Origin: Betaproteobacteria bacterium
GTDB taxonomy: Bacteria > Pseudomonadota > Gammaproteobacteria > Burkholderiales > Casimicrobiaceae
Direction of reading: 5' to 3'
Assembly (NCBI GenBank): GCA_016720425.1
Contig: JADKKQ010000010.1
Coordinates: 107,058-171,057, forward strand
Length of the DNA: 64,000 nt
Shown: one piece after another, positions 8,060-17,169 of the stretch
How the letters are laid out: each line of letters begins with the position of its first letter
How positions within the stretch are numbered: position 1 is the first letter of the stretch
Program-made: the position numbers and the translations under genes
Notes under the pieces: model-generated
Databases searched by the model: none
What the model saw: the letters and a program-made list of their open reading frames with translations, nothing else
Told to the model about the DNA's origin: nothing

Positions 8060-10696
8060 TCAGACGCGGCGAAGCACCGACGCCCGCGCCCGACGCATCG
8101 CCTCGTCGGCGGCAAGCGCGCGGCCCGCGGCCGCGGCCGCGGCAAAGTCCGCGGCGCCCAGCGCCTCCTGCGCGCGCGCCATCCGCGGCCGCAGGAATGC
8201 GGCGTCGGCGGGGTCGCGCTGCAGCCCGGTCTGCGCGGCCAGCGCCTCGGCGGCGCCGAAGAGGCAGGCTGCCGTCTCCCAGTCTTCGCCCAGCGCGGCA
8301 AGGGCGGCGCACACTTCCAGCGCGCTTTGCGCCGCCGGCTTCGAACCGATCTCCTCGACGATCGCCAGCACCTCGCTCAGCATCGCGCGCGCCTCCTTGC
8401 CGGATCCGCAGTCGATCGACACCATCGCGAGATTGAGCAGGCCCATGGCGACGCTCAACCGGTCCCCCAGTTCGCGCGCCAGCGCCAGTGCGTCTCGCGA
8501 CAGCAGCAGGGCGGTGTCGAGGCGCCCGTCCATCCGATGCAGCTGGGCGAGCGCGCTGGACGCGGCGAGGAGTTCCCGCTTGTCGCCGAGCCCGCGCGCG
8601 AGGTCCAGCGCCTCGTCGAGATGCCTCCGCGCGAGGTCGAAGTCGCCGGCACCGAGACCGGCCAGGCCCAGCGGTTGCAGCACCTTGGCCACCAGCGTCG
8701 TGTCGCCCATGCCGCGCGCGATGGCGGCCGCCTGGTCCAGGTGCCGTTGCGCGTCCGCGTAGCGACCCATCGAATGCGCGAACTGGCCGGCACCGAAGAG
8801 CCCGCGGTAACGGGCGAGATCGTGTTCCGGGCCACCCGCGCGCGCCAGCGCCTCGACCGTCAACCGGTAGCCGAGGGTGCCGAGGCCGCGATGGATCCAG
8901 TAACGACGCAGCGCTCGCACGAGGCGCAGGCCGAGCTCGGCACCCCCGACCGCCCGATCGGCAGCCGCGTGCGCCGCGAGCAGGTTTTCGTGATCGACGT
9001 CGAGCCGGGCCATCCAACGCCCCTGCTCCGGCCCCGCCAGCTCGGGCTGCGCCGCCTCGGCGAACGCCAGGTAGAACGCGAGGTGCCGATCGCGGACCGA
9101 CACCGCTTCGCCGGCCTCCTGCAGGCGCTCCTGCGCGTACTGGCGCACCGTTTCCAGCAGCCGGTAACGCTCGCCTTCGGCGTCCATCACCACCAGCGAC
9201 TTTTCCACCAGCGCACTGAGGAGTTCCAGCACGTCGCCGGCGTCGATCCCGTCCCCCGCGCCGACGGACTCGGCGGCCTCGAGCGTCCAGCCGCCGGCAA
9301 AGATCGACAATCGCCGCAGCAACCTGCGCTCGGTCTCGGCGAGCAGGTCGACGCTCCAGTCGATCAGCACGCGCAGCGTCCGCTGCCGCGGCAGCACCGT
9401 TGCGTCGCCGGTGCGCAGCAGGCGGAAGCTGTCCTTGAGCCGGGCGGCGATGGTCTCCACCGGAATCGACCGCACGCGGGCCGCCGCGAGCTCGATCGCC
9501 AGCGGAATCCCGTCCAGCCGGTGGCAGATGTCGACCACGGCAGCGACGTTGCGCTCGTTCACCGCGAACGCGGGCTGCGCTGCCCGCGCCCGGTCGACGA
9601 ACAGCCGCAGCGCGTCGTGGCGGGTCACCGCCTCCAGCGCCAGGCCGGCACCCGGCGCGGGTGCCGTCAATGCCGGCACCGGATAGACCGTCTCGCCGGC
9701 CACCCGCAGCGGCTCGCGGCTGGAGGCCAGGATGCGCAGCGCGGGCCCGGATTGCAGCAGCGCCTTGGCCAGCTCGGCGCACGCGTGCAGGACGTGCTCG
9801 CAGTTGTCGAGGAGCACCAGCATCGCGCGGTCCCCGACGAACTTGCGCAACGCGTCGACGACGGGCCTCCCCGCTTCTTCCTTGACGCCGAGCACCGATG
9901 CCAACGCCTGCGCCACCAGGCGCGGGTCGGTCAGCGCCGCCAGGTCGACGAACCACACGCCGTCCGGGTAGTCGTCGAGGACGTCGGCCGCGAGCTGCAG
10001 CGACAGGCGCGTCTTGCCGATCCCGCCGGCGCCGACCAGCGTCAACAGCCGATTCCCCGCCAGCAGCCGCTTCGCCTCGGCCATCTCGCGTTCGCGGCCG
10101 ATGAAGGTGTTCAACTGCTGCCAGAGATTGTTCGGCGTCGCCGCCAGCGACCGCAGCGGCGGGAACTCGGTGGGCAGGCGCGCGTGGTCGAGCTGCCAGA
10201 CGCGTTCGGGCCGGCTGAGATCGCGCAGGCGCACGGCTCCCAGGTCGCGCAGCGTGACGTCGGCCGGGAGGCGGTCGCGCACGAGCTCCGCCACGGCCTG
10301 CGAGAGCAGGATCTGGCCGCCGTGGGCGGCGCTCATGATCCGCGCCGCGCGGTTGACCTCGGGGCCGTAGAAATCCGCATCGCGGCGCTCGTGCGGTCCC
10401 GCGTGCAGGCCGCAGCGCACGCGCAGCCCCATGCCGGCGGTGGCCTCGGGATCGGACAGTGCCAGCTGCATCTGCACGACCGCGGCGAGCGCATCGTGGG
10501 GCCGCGCGAAGGCCGCGTGGACGCCGTCGCCGGTGGTCTTCACCACGGTGCCCCCGTGCTGCTCGACCGCCGTTCGCGCCAGGGCGTCGTGGCAGGCGAG
10601 CGCGACGCGCATGCGCGCGGGCGACTCCTCCCACAGGCGCGTGCTGCCCTCGATGTCGGTGAAGAGGAACGTTGCCGCGGCGGACTCGCCCACCAA
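8060..10696 (-). CDS. Class III adenylate/guanylate cyclase - AAA ATPase - TPR regulatory protein
   Basis: 878 residues in three parts. Residues ~5-170 are a class III cyclase domain: FLFTDIEGSTRLWE with metal-binding Asp14, KTTGDGVHAAF with Asp57, and FYGPEVNRAARI. A STAND-type NTPase follows with the P-loop VGAGGIGKTR (about 221-230), a Walker B MLVLLDNCEHV and SSREPLRVAGE, typical of the LuxR/AfsR-like ATPase group. The C-terminal ~400 residues are helical TPR-like repeats (for example RRHLDEALDLARGLGDKREL). No DNA-binding domain is present. The start is a TTG at 10696 (GGAGG seven bases upstream) or the adjacent GTG at 10693. Related proteins are signal-transduction ATPases; the cyclase product is not predictable. 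Confidence 0.9.
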   Translation of the reverse strand: MVGESAAATFLFTDIEGSTRLWEESPARMRVALACHDALARTAVEQHGGTVVKTTGDGVHAAFARPHDALAAVVQMQLALSDPEATAGMGLRVRCGLHAGPHERRDADFYGPEVNRAARIMSAAHGGQILLSQAVAELVRDRLPADVTLRDLGAVRLRDLSRPERVWQLDHARLPTEFPPLRSLAATPNNLWQQLNTFIGREREMAEAKRLLAGNRLLTLVGAGGIGKTRLSLQLAADVLDDYPDGVWFVDLAALTDPRLVAQALASVLGVKEEAGRPVVDALRKFVGDRAMLVLLDNCEHVLHACAELAKALLQSGPALRILASSREPLRVAGETVYPVPALTAPAPGAGLALEAVTRHDALRLFVDRARAAQPAFAVNERNVAAVVDICHRLDGIPLAIELAAARVRSIPVETIAARLKDSFRLLRTGDATVLPRQRTLRVLIDWSVDLLAETERRLLRRLSIFAGGWTLEAAESVGAGDGIDAGDVLELLSALVEKSLVVMDAEGERYRLLETVRQYAQERLQEAGEAVSVRDRHLAFYLAFAEAAQPELAGPEQGRWMARLDVDHENLLAAHAAADRAVGGAELGLRLVRALRRYWIHRGLGTLGYRLTVEALARAGGPEHDLARYRGLFGAGQFAHSMGRYADAQRHLDQAAAIARGMGDTTLVAKVLQPLGLAGLGAGDFDLARRHLDEALDLARGLGDKRELLAASSALAQLHRMDGRLDTALLLSRDALALARELGDRLSVAMGLLNLAMVSIDCGSGKEARAMLSEVLAIVEEIGSKPAAQSALEVCAALAALGEDWETAACLFGAAEALAAQTGLQRDPADAAFLRPRMARAQEALGAADFAAAAAAGRALAADEAMRRARASVLRRV

Positions 10697-10787
10697 GGTG
10701 ATGCCTCCGGTCGCGAAGCGTTATGGCGCGCCGCGCGCCGATCCCCGCGGATCGCGACCGCGGTCGGTCAGGCGACGCGGTTTCGCG

Positions 10788-11330
10788 TCATTCGGTCGTC
10801 AGCAGGCGCGTGATCTTCGCGAACGAGAACAGGCCGCGCAGGTGCTCGCCGCCTTCGTCGCGGCGCTCGACGACCGCGATGTGGGTCCGCCCGCTCCTGC
10901 GGAACGCGTCCAGGATCATCGCGACGCTGGCCTTTTCGACCTCGCCGATGTCGGTCACCCGCCACTGCTCGATGGGTTCCATGATGTCGCGGACCAGCAC
11001 GTCCTCACGCGAATTGCCGCGACCTATCCCGCCGACCGACTGCATGTGGCGCAGCGGCTTCTCGCCCTGGATGTCGTAGGCGGTGATCATGCCCAGCACC
11101 TTCTGCCCGTCACGGTCGAGGACGAACGCCGACCGCACGCCGGCGTGCTTCATGTGCTCCAGCGCCGCGTCGATCGAGCTGTGCTCCCGGACGCTGATCG
11201 CCGAGCGCTCGCGAAAATCGGTCATCACCTTGCGCGCGTCGTCGGTCGCGGCGACGCGCCACGGGTCGTTCCCCGGCGAAGCGAGGGTGCGGCCGGCCAA
11301 CGGCCTGAGTTCAACGGAGCGCGCGGGCAT
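10788..11330 (-). CDS. CBS-domain pair protein
   Basis: The 180-residue protein has two CBS motifs: VMTDFRERSAISVREHSSID through GMITAYDIQGEKP, and VRDIMEPIEQWRVTDIGEVE through RGLFSFAKITRLL. CBS pairs bind adenine nucleotides and regulate enzymes or transporters; no effector domain is attached here. The second half matches the variant in which a cyclase or kinase is controlled in trans, but the partner is unknown. ATG 11330 is preceded by AGGAGGAA, an excellent ribosome binding site, while the frame upstream to 11375 lacks one. Neighbours are the cyclase-ATPase and an SRPBCC protein on the same strand. Confidence 0.85.
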   Translation of the reverse strand: MPARSVELRPLAGRTLASPGNDPWRVAATDDARKVMTDFRERSAISVREHSSIDAALEHMKHAGVRSAFVLDRDGQKVLGMITAYDIQGEKPLRHMQSVGGIGRGNSREDVLVRDIMEPIEQWRVTDIGEVEKASVAMILDAFRRSGRTHIAVVERRDEGGEHLRGLFSFAKITRLLTTE

Positions 11331-11426
11331 CGAGTTCCTCCTGCCGAATGACGGGATGCATCGATTATAGGTCATCCGCGCCGGGCACCGCGCTGCCGTT
11401 TCCGCCGCGCCCGCGCCGCGACGGCA

Positions 11427-12068
11427 TCAGTCGTCGCGCGGGTTCGGCGCGTCGATCCGGCGTCGCGTCACGTCCCCGGCGCTGCGCTGCTCGATGGCGT
11501 CGGCCAGCGCCTGGAATTGACGGGCGATGTTCCGCTCGACGGCCAGCTGCTCGAGCGGCCCGAACAGCGCCCAGCCGGTGGCCACCCGCCCCTGGTATTC
11601 GAGACGCACCCCGCTTCCGGTCGGCGTCAGCCGATAGTCGCTCTCCAGTGTCGGGAAGCTGCCGGCGATCGCCCGCGACCGCAGCCGCGTCGGCGCGATT
11701 TCGGTGATCTCGAAGGTCACGTCGAGCGGCATGCGCAGCAGCCACAGCGTCGCGTCGCCCGACTGCTCGACGATGACCGTCGCGCCGCGGCGGGCCGACA
11801 CCCGGCTGACGCGCAGGTCGGGGATGAAGTCCACGTAGCGTTCGTAGTCGGCGAGGACGCGCCAGGCGGTGGCACCATCGGCGTCGAGCTGCGCGCTCGC
11901 CTCGATGTCGATGCGGTCGCCGCGGCGCTGTACGCCGATGCTGATCGTAGCCGCGTCTGCAGGCGTCGCGACCGCGACCAGCGACGCGAGGGCCAACGCA
12001 ATGGCCAGCATCGCGAGCTCGGTCGACCCGGTCGACGCGGATTGCGGAAGGTGTGGTGTGCTCGTCAT
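11427..12068 (-). CDS. SRPBCC (polyketide cyclase/START-like) secreted protein
   Basis: The 213-residue protein has an N-terminal hydrophobic signal (LAMLAIALALASLVAVATPADA) and a START/SRPBCC domain: DADGATAWRVLADYERYVDFIP, SRVSARRGATVIVEQSG, RLTPTGSGVRLEYQGRV and a final long helix AVERNIARQFQALADAIEQR. WRVLADYERYVDFIPDL is typical of the COQ10/Pcyc-like group that binds hydrophobic ligands in a helix-grip fold. Export suggests a periplasmic lipid or isoprenoid ligand (inference). The start is the ATG at 12068; a shorter start at 12011 would still leave the signal peptide. The function is not known. Confidence 0.8.
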   Translation of the reverse strand: MTSTPHLPQSASTGSTELAMLAIALALASLVAVATPADAATISIGVQRRGDRIDIEASAQLDADGATAWRVLADYERYVDFIPDLRVSRVSARRGATVIVEQSGDATLWLLRMPLDVTFEITEIAPTRLRSRAIAGSFPTLESDYRLTPTGSGVRLEYQGRVATGWALFGPLEQLAVERNIARQFQALADAIEQRSAGDVTRRRIDAPNPRDD

Positions 12069-12781
12069 CGCATCGTCCCGCGCTCGTCATGCCCGGCCCC
12101 GGCTGCAGAGCCTGAGCCATGGCCGATCGGTGGCGCCGTCTCGGGCCGGTGCATCCGGCGCGGCACGGTTTCCCTTGCGAGTTCAACAGCTGCGACCGGC
12201 CTTTGTTCCCGCCGCGCCAACGACGCGTTCGACGTTCGATGCGGAAACCCGAGACGCTTGCAACTCGTTGCATCCCGGCGTAATCTGAGCTTGCAGGTGA
12301 AGTGGTTGGTGGGGCGGCGACTGCGGGTGCGATCGAGAGCAAGGCGCTGCGGGTTGGCTGACCGAAGTGTGGTCGATCCGCAATTCGTCGCGGTATCGCA
12401 AACGCAGCAAGCCGTGGACGTTGTAGCACACAACGCGCGAGGAGGTTCTCTATCGATGACAATAATTACAGGTCGACCTCGACGCCGGTAACCCACTGCC
12501 GGCACACGTCGCGGTGACGCGACGAAATGAAGCCACAGCGATGTGGCGAGCCTGTGAAGCCCCGCGGTTCTCGTGGGGCTTCGCTCGCATTGCCGGGCGG
12601 TCCGGCGGCGGCGGCGGGGCAGGGGCCAGGCGGTTGGGTCGCCCGGGGGGGGCGCCGGCGGGTCGGGGGGGGGGGGGGCGCTCTGGGCGAGAGAGCGCGC
12701 AGCGACCCCCCGTCGGGCGGGCTCCTTGCCACGTCGCTGCGCGCCCTCCCCCTGCACCCTCCCGAAGCTCCAGCGCCCGAC
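12069..12781. other. Non-coding stretch with hairpin and G-rich low-complexity tract
   Basis: No protein with recognisable features is seen here. At 12556-12582 GAAGCCCC pairs with GGGGCTTC around an 11-base loop. Downstream the sequence becomes extremely G-rich (G8 at 12645-12652, G14 at 12665-12678). The part up to ~12450 is ordinary intergenic DNA with scattered stops in all frames. Confidence 0.5.
12665..12678 (+). repeat. Homopolymer G14 tract
   Basis: Fourteen consecutive G bases lie about 100 bases before the most likely start of the pyrophosphatase gene, in a frame that would be part of an N-terminal extension if translation began at 12527. Such tracts are slippage-prone. Length in a single assembly is unreliable. 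Confidence 0.85.
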
Positions 12782-13264
12782 GTGGGACCGACGCACCCCG
12801 CGGCACCCGAAGTCGAGGTCGTGATCGAGATTCCGCGCGGCAGCTTTCTCAAGCGCGGATCCGTCGGCCACATCGACTTCGTCTCCCCGTTGCCCTGTCC
12901 GTTCAACTACGGCTCGGTGCCGCGCTACCTGGGGCAGGAAGGCGATCTGCTGGACGCGGTGGTGCTCGGGCCACGGTTGCCGGTCGGCACCCGGTTGACC
13001 GTGCGGGCCTGGGGTGCGGTCATCCTCACCGACCGTGGCATGACCGACGACAAGCTCATCTGCAGCCGCACCGCGGTCGATGCGGCCGAGCAACGGCGGA
13101 TCCTGCGCTTCTTTCACTTCTACGCCCGGTGCAAGGCGCTGCTCAACCTGTGGCGTCGCCGCCCGGGGCGCAACGCCTGCGATGGCTGGTGCGCGGCCGG
13201 CGCGGCGCTCGCGCGCGCCCGACCGCGAGGCGACGCCTGGGCGGGACCGGCCGTCGAATTCTGA
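12782..13264 (+). CDS. Divergent soluble inorganic pyrophosphatase
   Basis: The domain hydrolyses PPi to 2 Pi. Family I landmarks are visible: VEVVIEIPRGSFLK (E20 and K29 equivalents of the E. coli enzyme), CPFNYGSVP (Tyr55), GQEGDLLDAVVLG (Asp67 and Asp70; the Asp65 position is Glu), and LTDRGMTDDKLIC (Asp97, Asp102 and Lys104). The C-terminal helix is FFHFYARCKALL. At ~160 residues it is shorter and more diverged than PpaA, and Lys142/Tyr141 are not clearly matched. Start: the GTG at 12782 begins just before the conserved strand. An ATG at 12527 would add 85 low-complexity residues across the G14 run, which I think unlikely. It could be a regulatory or degenerate homologue. Confidence 0.7.
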   Translation: MGPTHPAAPEVEVVIEIPRGSFLKRGSVGHIDFVSPLPCPFNYGSVPRYLGQEGDLLDAVVLGPRLPVGTRLTVRAWGAVILTDRGMTDDKLICSRTAVDAAEQRRILRFFHFYARCKALLNLWRRRPGRNACDGWCAAGAALARARPRGDAWAGPAVEF

Positions 13265-13381
13265 GGGATGTCGCCGCTGCGGGTCGGAGAATCGCTCCAC
13301 CCGCGCGTCGAACGGTGGATGCCGCGCCGACTCGCGCCCGACGCGACGGTCACCGGGACCGCCCGGGCAACGGGCAGTCCG

Positions 13382-13627
13382 CTAAGTCGTCGGCTTGGCC
13401 TTGCGACCCGGGGCCAGAGGCGGGACATAACCCGATACGCGGCACTGCCAGGCGTCGATCCTCTTGCCGTTTTCGAACCGGGTCAGGTTGCACATGATGA
13501 CTTCCCCGGTCGCCGTCAGGTCGGCGAGCCGCTGGCGCACCGTCGCAAGCGGCACGCCGGTTTCCTTGGCGATCTCCAGATCGAGTCGCTGACCGTATTT
13601 CTTCAGGCACTGCAGGGTTTCGATCAT
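13382..13627 (-). CDS. Small winged helix-turn-helix protein
   Basis: 81 residues. MIETLQCLKKYGQRLDLEIAK is a first helix plus linker, GVPLATVRQRLADLTATGEV is a helix-turn-helix with recognition helix, and the beta-wing is MCNLTRFENGKRIDAWQCRV. Size and order fit MarR/ArsR-like or phage-type DNA-binding proteins that consist only of a winged helix. ATG 13627 is followed by a basic tail (GRKAKPTT). It stands alone between the pyrophosphatase and the GH57 gene; its target is unknown. Confidence 0.72.
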   Translation of the reverse strand: MIETLQCLKKYGQRLDLEIAKETGVPLATVRQRLADLTATGEVIMCNLTRFENGKRIDAWQCRVSGYVPPLAPGRKAKPTT

Positions 13628-13801
13628 GGCTACGTGTCCTTCGCAAGGACCGGTAGTCTAACAGCGCTCCGATTGCGTCGGTTCGGAATTCGCTTTTCGA
13701 CGGAGCGGCCGAACCCGATCGCGCGGTCGAACTTGCGGACCAAGGCGGCGCGGCCGGTGCAGGCGGTCACCGCCCTCCCGCCCCCGCCGGGCGAGCCGGC
13801 G

Positions 13802-15265
13802 TCAGAAGTCGTGCTTCAGGATCTCGGTGGTGCGCCGACAGAGTTCGCGACCGTAGTCGGTCCACAGCCCCTGGCCCCAGTAGCGGTAGCAGCTCGTCTG
13901 CGAGGCGAGCAGGTGCAGCAGCGCATTGCGGTAGCGCGTCTCCTTCGTCGGGCGGCCCGGTGCGAGCACGACCTGGTGGAACAGCGCGCTGGCCTCCTCC
14001 ATCGGGCCCAGCACGTTGTCGTAGCCCCGCACCCAGGACAGGTTGCCGGTCCAGCTGCCGCCCTCCATGTGGAAGCGGCCGTCTTCACGCCCCAGTTCGG
14101 CGACGACTTCACGCAGCCGATCCGACCCCTCACCGGGGCTCATCCGTGCCCAGATCCGATGCTGGAACAGCGGCTGGACCTCGGGCAGCATGTCGTCGCT
14201 CACGCCGGCCGCGCGGAGGTGCTCGAGGTACTCGGTGCCGTTGACCAGCGGCACCGCGGATCCCGACGCTTCGCGGACGACCTCGAAGTACTTGCCCGGG
14301 AACTCGTTCATCATCACCCCGCCGTTCTCGCCGTCGGCGACCTGGGTGACGAGCGGCGGCACCTCGATCCCGCCCAGGAGCTGCCGCGACAGCCCTTTCG
14401 CCTCGTAGTACGGCTGCATCTGCGCGACGAGCTTGGTGTCCGACCCCTGCGTCTTGACGAGCGCGACGATGCTGGCGGTCTCGCCCGCGGCATTGCGACA
14501 GACGAGCCGGTGCGGCAGGTGCGGCCGCCGCGGCGCCGCGCCGGTCGCCGGCTCCTCGACGGTGTGCTCCTGCACCAGGATCCAGCGGTACCCGCAATCG
14601 ACCAGCGTGCGGACGAACTCGTAGGCGACGTCGGGGTGGTTGGGCAGCGCCATCTCGGAGGGTGAGAAGCCGCGGACACGGGCGAGCGCCTCGAGCCCGA
14701 ACAGCGCGGCGAAGTGGTGCTGCCACGCCCGCACGTGCAGCCGGTAGTCCTGCACCGGCGTCGACGGCGCGACAGCGTGACCCCAGGGCGCGCCCAGCCA
14801 CTCGACCGCGCGGCGGTGGCGCGCGTCGCAGGTGATCGTCCGCAGCCGGTCGAGCACGTCGGCGGCGCCCGCAAGCTCGAGCCCCCAGAGCAGCGTTCCG
14901 GAGTACTCCAGCATCACCCGCGGCGCCTTGCCCTCGCCGAGGAGCTCGGGGACGAAGTCGCCCATCCGCGCATAGCAGCGGCGGAACGCCGGTGCGTTGT
15001 GGTTGTCGCCGATTCCCGGGTGCGCCTCCATCGCCTGCAGGTTCCCGATCAGCGCTGCGCTGCGGAGGTCGTCGCCCCCCGCCGGAATCAGCGGCTGATG
15101 CATGTGCAGCGCGATCGCGCAGCCGGCGCGGATGCGGTCGAACGCGATGCCGCTCCCGCCGAGGAAGACCGGCGCATCGCGAGCTTGCGCGATCGCCGCG
15201 GCGACGACGTCCTCGGCACCGCAGAAGTTGGGCAGGCCGTCGCGGCTTGCGGGCAACGTGGTCAT
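13802..15265 (-). CDS. Glycoside hydrolase family 57 protein
   Basis: 487 residues with the GH57 (beta/alpha)7-barrel signatures. ALHMHQPLIPAGG is the N-terminal HQP motif, VMLEYSGTLLWGLE and GFSPSEMALPNH the central motif with its catalytic-region Glu, and NEFPGKYFEVVRE and FHMEGGSWTGNLSWV later motifs. GH57 includes alpha-amylases, 4-alpha-glucanotransferases and branching enzymes. This branch is often adjacent to glycogen synthase, as here (37 bases upstream lies glgA, same strand). ATG 15265 has GGAGAC nine bases upstream; the longer open frame to 15490 runs into glgA and was rejected. No signal peptide, so an intracellular alpha-glucan enzyme. The exact activity is not resolved. Confidence 0.86.
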   Translation of the reverse strand: MTTLPASRDGLPNFCGAEDVVAAAIAQARDAPVFLGGSGIAFDRIRAGCAIALHMHQPLIPAGGDDLRSAALIGNLQAMEAHPGIGDNHNAPAFRRCYARMGDFVPELLGEGKAPRVMLEYSGTLLWGLELAGAADVLDRLRTITCDARHRRAVEWLGAPWGHAVAPSTPVQDYRLHVRAWQHHFAALFGLEALARVRGFSPSEMALPNHPDVAYEFVRTLVDCGYRWILVQEHTVEEPATGAAPRRPHLPHRLVCRNAAGETASIVALVKTQGSDTKLVAQMQPYYEAKGLSRQLLGGIEVPPLVTQVADGENGGVMMNEFPGKYFEVVREASGSAVPLVNGTEYLEHLRAAGVSDDMLPEVQPLFQHRIWARMSPGEGSDRLREVVAELGREDGRFHMEGGSWTGNLSWVRGYDNVLGPMEEASALFHQVVLAPGRPTKETRYRNALLHLLASQTSCYRYWGQGLWTDYGRELCRRTTEILKHDF

Positions 15266-15302
15266 CGGTGCGTCTCCGTGAACGTTCGGCCGGCTTGGCG
15301 CG

Positions 15303-16775
15303 TCAACGGTGCCGGATGAAGTCGTAGACGTCGAGATAGGACTGCGCGGGCAGCCGCCACGAGTAGTCGCAGCGCATCCCCTGCGCCTGCAGCTCGCGGA
15401 AGAGCGCCGGAGCCTCGCGCCAGAGCCCCAGCGCGCGGCGCAGCGCCGACTCGATGCCCTCGTGGTCGGCGTGCTCGAACACGAAGCCATTGCGCTGACT
15501 CTGCGGCCGCAGCGAGTGGTCCCAGTCGAAGACGGTGTCGGCGAGACCGCCGCAGGCGCGGACGATCGGCACCGTGCCGTAGCGCAGCGCGATCATCTGC
15601 GCGAGGCCGCAGGGCTCCCACAGGCTGGGCATGACCACGAAGTCGGCGCCCGCGTAGATCAGGTGCGCGAGGTTCTCGTCGAAGCCGATCTCGAGGTGGC
15701 AGTCGGGGTTGTCGTTCAGCTCCTGCTTGAGGTGCCTGAAGTCGGCGTCGATCGCGCGCTCGGACCCCGAGCCCAGCAGCACGAACTGCGCGTCGTTGGC
15801 GAGGGCCCAGAACAGCGTGTGCCGGATGAGGTGCAGGCCCTTCTGCGGATCGAGCCGGCCCACGTACGCGAGGATCGGCCGCCCCGCGTCGCGCAGCAGC
15901 AGTCGCTCGCGCAGCGCCTGTGTGTTGCCCTCCTTGGCGGCGACCGTGTCGGCATTGAACGGCACCGGAATCAGCGGGTCGATCTCCGGATTCCACATCG
16001 CGTAGTCGATGCCGTTGATGATGCCGCCGAACTTGCGCTGCTGCTCGTGCAGCGGGTGGCCGAGGCCGCAGCCCTGGTCGGTGTGCCGCGCCTCCCACGC
16101 GTGGTGCGGCGACACGGTGGTGACGAAGTTGGCGTACAGCAGCGCGCCCTTGGTGAAGTTGATCGCGTCGGGATCCTGCTCGTCGCCCATCCGGTCGCGC
16201 GCGCCGTAGTACTCCGGCCGGCCGAGTCCGGTCGCCCACAGCAGGTCGGGCCCGACGACACCCTGGTGCCGGAAGTTGTGGATCGTGTGGCAGACGCGCT
16301 GGTCGCCCATCCCCAGGCCGGCGTAGATCTCGTAGAGCAGCACCGGCACCAGCGCCGTCTGCCAGTCGTGGGTGTGGATGACGTCGGGCTTCTTGCCGGT
16401 CACCCACATGAACTCGAGCGCTGCCCGGCTGAAGAAGGCGAACCGCTGCGCCTCGTCGGAAAAGCCGTAGTAGGCACCGCGGTCGAAGAAGTGCTGGAAG
16501 CTGTGGGGCTCGATGAAAAAGCACTTGAGGCCGTGGACGAACCCGAACCAGACGGTGCAGCGGATGCGCCCGCCGTCCCATGGCACCCAGAGGTTCTCGT
16601 AGGTCACCTGCAGACCCCAGATCTGGTCGTAGCGCATGCAGTCGTACTTGGGCAACACCACCTCGACCGAGTGGCCGCGGAGCTGGAGTTCGCGGCAGAG
16701 GCCGAACACCACGTCGGCGAGGCCGCCGACCTTCGCCACCGGAGCGCACTCCGAAGCGATCATCACGACGTACAT
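15303..16775 (-). CDS. glgA: Glycogen synthase (ADP/UDP-glucose alpha-glucan glucosyltransferase)
   Basis: 490 residues, the usual length for GT5 glycogen synthases that extend alpha-1,4-glucan from ADP-glucose. The N-terminal KVGGLADVVFGL (residues 15-26) is the KxGGL sugar-nucleotide motif. DVIHTHDWQTALVPVLLYE, TIHNFRHQG, FTKGALLYANFVTTVSP, NGIDYAMWNPEID, YVGRLDPQKG, and the C-terminal MPSLWEPCGLAQMIALRYGT with ACGGLADTV are all present. It forms a two-gene operon with the GH57 enzyme downstream (37 bases). Other glycogen genes (glgC, glgB, glgP) are not in the window. Confidence 0.95.
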   Translation of the reverse strand: MYVVMIASECAPVAKVGGLADVVFGLCRELQLRGHSVEVVLPKYDCMRYDQIWGLQVTYENLWVPWDGGRIRCTVWFGFVHGLKCFFIEPHSFQHFFDRGAYYGFSDEAQRFAFFSRAALEFMWVTGKKPDVIHTHDWQTALVPVLLYEIYAGLGMGDQRVCHTIHNFRHQGVVGPDLLWATGLGRPEYYGARDRMGDEQDPDAINFTKGALLYANFVTTVSPHHAWEARHTDQGCGLGHPLHEQQRKFGGIINGIDYAMWNPEIDPLIPVPFNADTVAAKEGNTQALRERLLLRDAGRPILAYVGRLDPQKGLHLIRHTLFWALANDAQFVLLGSGSERAIDADFRHLKQELNDNPDCHLEIGFDENLAHLIYAGADFVVMPSLWEPCGLAQMIALRYGTVPIVRACGGLADTVFDWDHSLRPQSQRNGFVFEHADHEGIESALRRALGLWREAPALFRELQAQGMRCDYSWRLPAQSYLDVYDFIRHR

Positions 16776-16839
16776 GCTGCGTATCCTTTCGGGCGAGCGT
16801 GGAACGACCTCGAATTCTACAGGCGCCGCGAGGTGGGGC

Positions 16840-17169
16840 TCACAGCCAGCCGAGATTGCGGGAAAGCACGTACACGACGGTACCGGTCAATATGCTGAGC
16901 AGCGCGTTCCGCCTCCACCACTGCAGCAGCATCACCAGCGCTGCTGCCAGCAACTCCGGCCCGGGCCCTGCCGCATGCGCACTGGCGGCGCCTGCGATCG
17001 AATGCAGCAGCAGGATCGTCATGATGGCCAGCGGCAGGAACCGACCCAGGCGCGGCACCATCGGATGCCGCTTCAGCCATTCGGCGGCCACGAATGGAAG
17101 GGCGCGCAGGCCGAACGTGACCAGCCCCATGGCCGCGATCACGCCCAACGCGTACCCGCTGTCAATCAT
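16840..17169 (-). CDS. azlD: AzlD-family branched-chain amino acid exporter small subunit
   Basis: The 109-residue protein has four hydrophobic helices and the AzlD pattern GLVTFGLRALPFVAAEWLKR...VPRLGRFLPLAIMTILLLHS. AzlD pairs with AzlC to export branched-chain amino acids (as YgaH with YgaZ). Its start overlaps the end of azlC by 8 bases, the normal coupled arrangement. Confidence 0.9.
   Translation of the reverse strand: MIDSGYALGVIAAMGLVTFGLRALPFVAAEWLKRHPMVPRLGRFLPLAIMTILLLHSIAGAASAHAAGPGPELLAAALVMLLQWWRRNALLSILTGTVVYVLSRNLGWL

Noticed and set aside
12065..13300. Long minus-strand open frame opposite the pyrophosphatase
   Set aside because: Arg/Pro-rich composition without motif; the plus strand shows a clear pyrophosphatase core.
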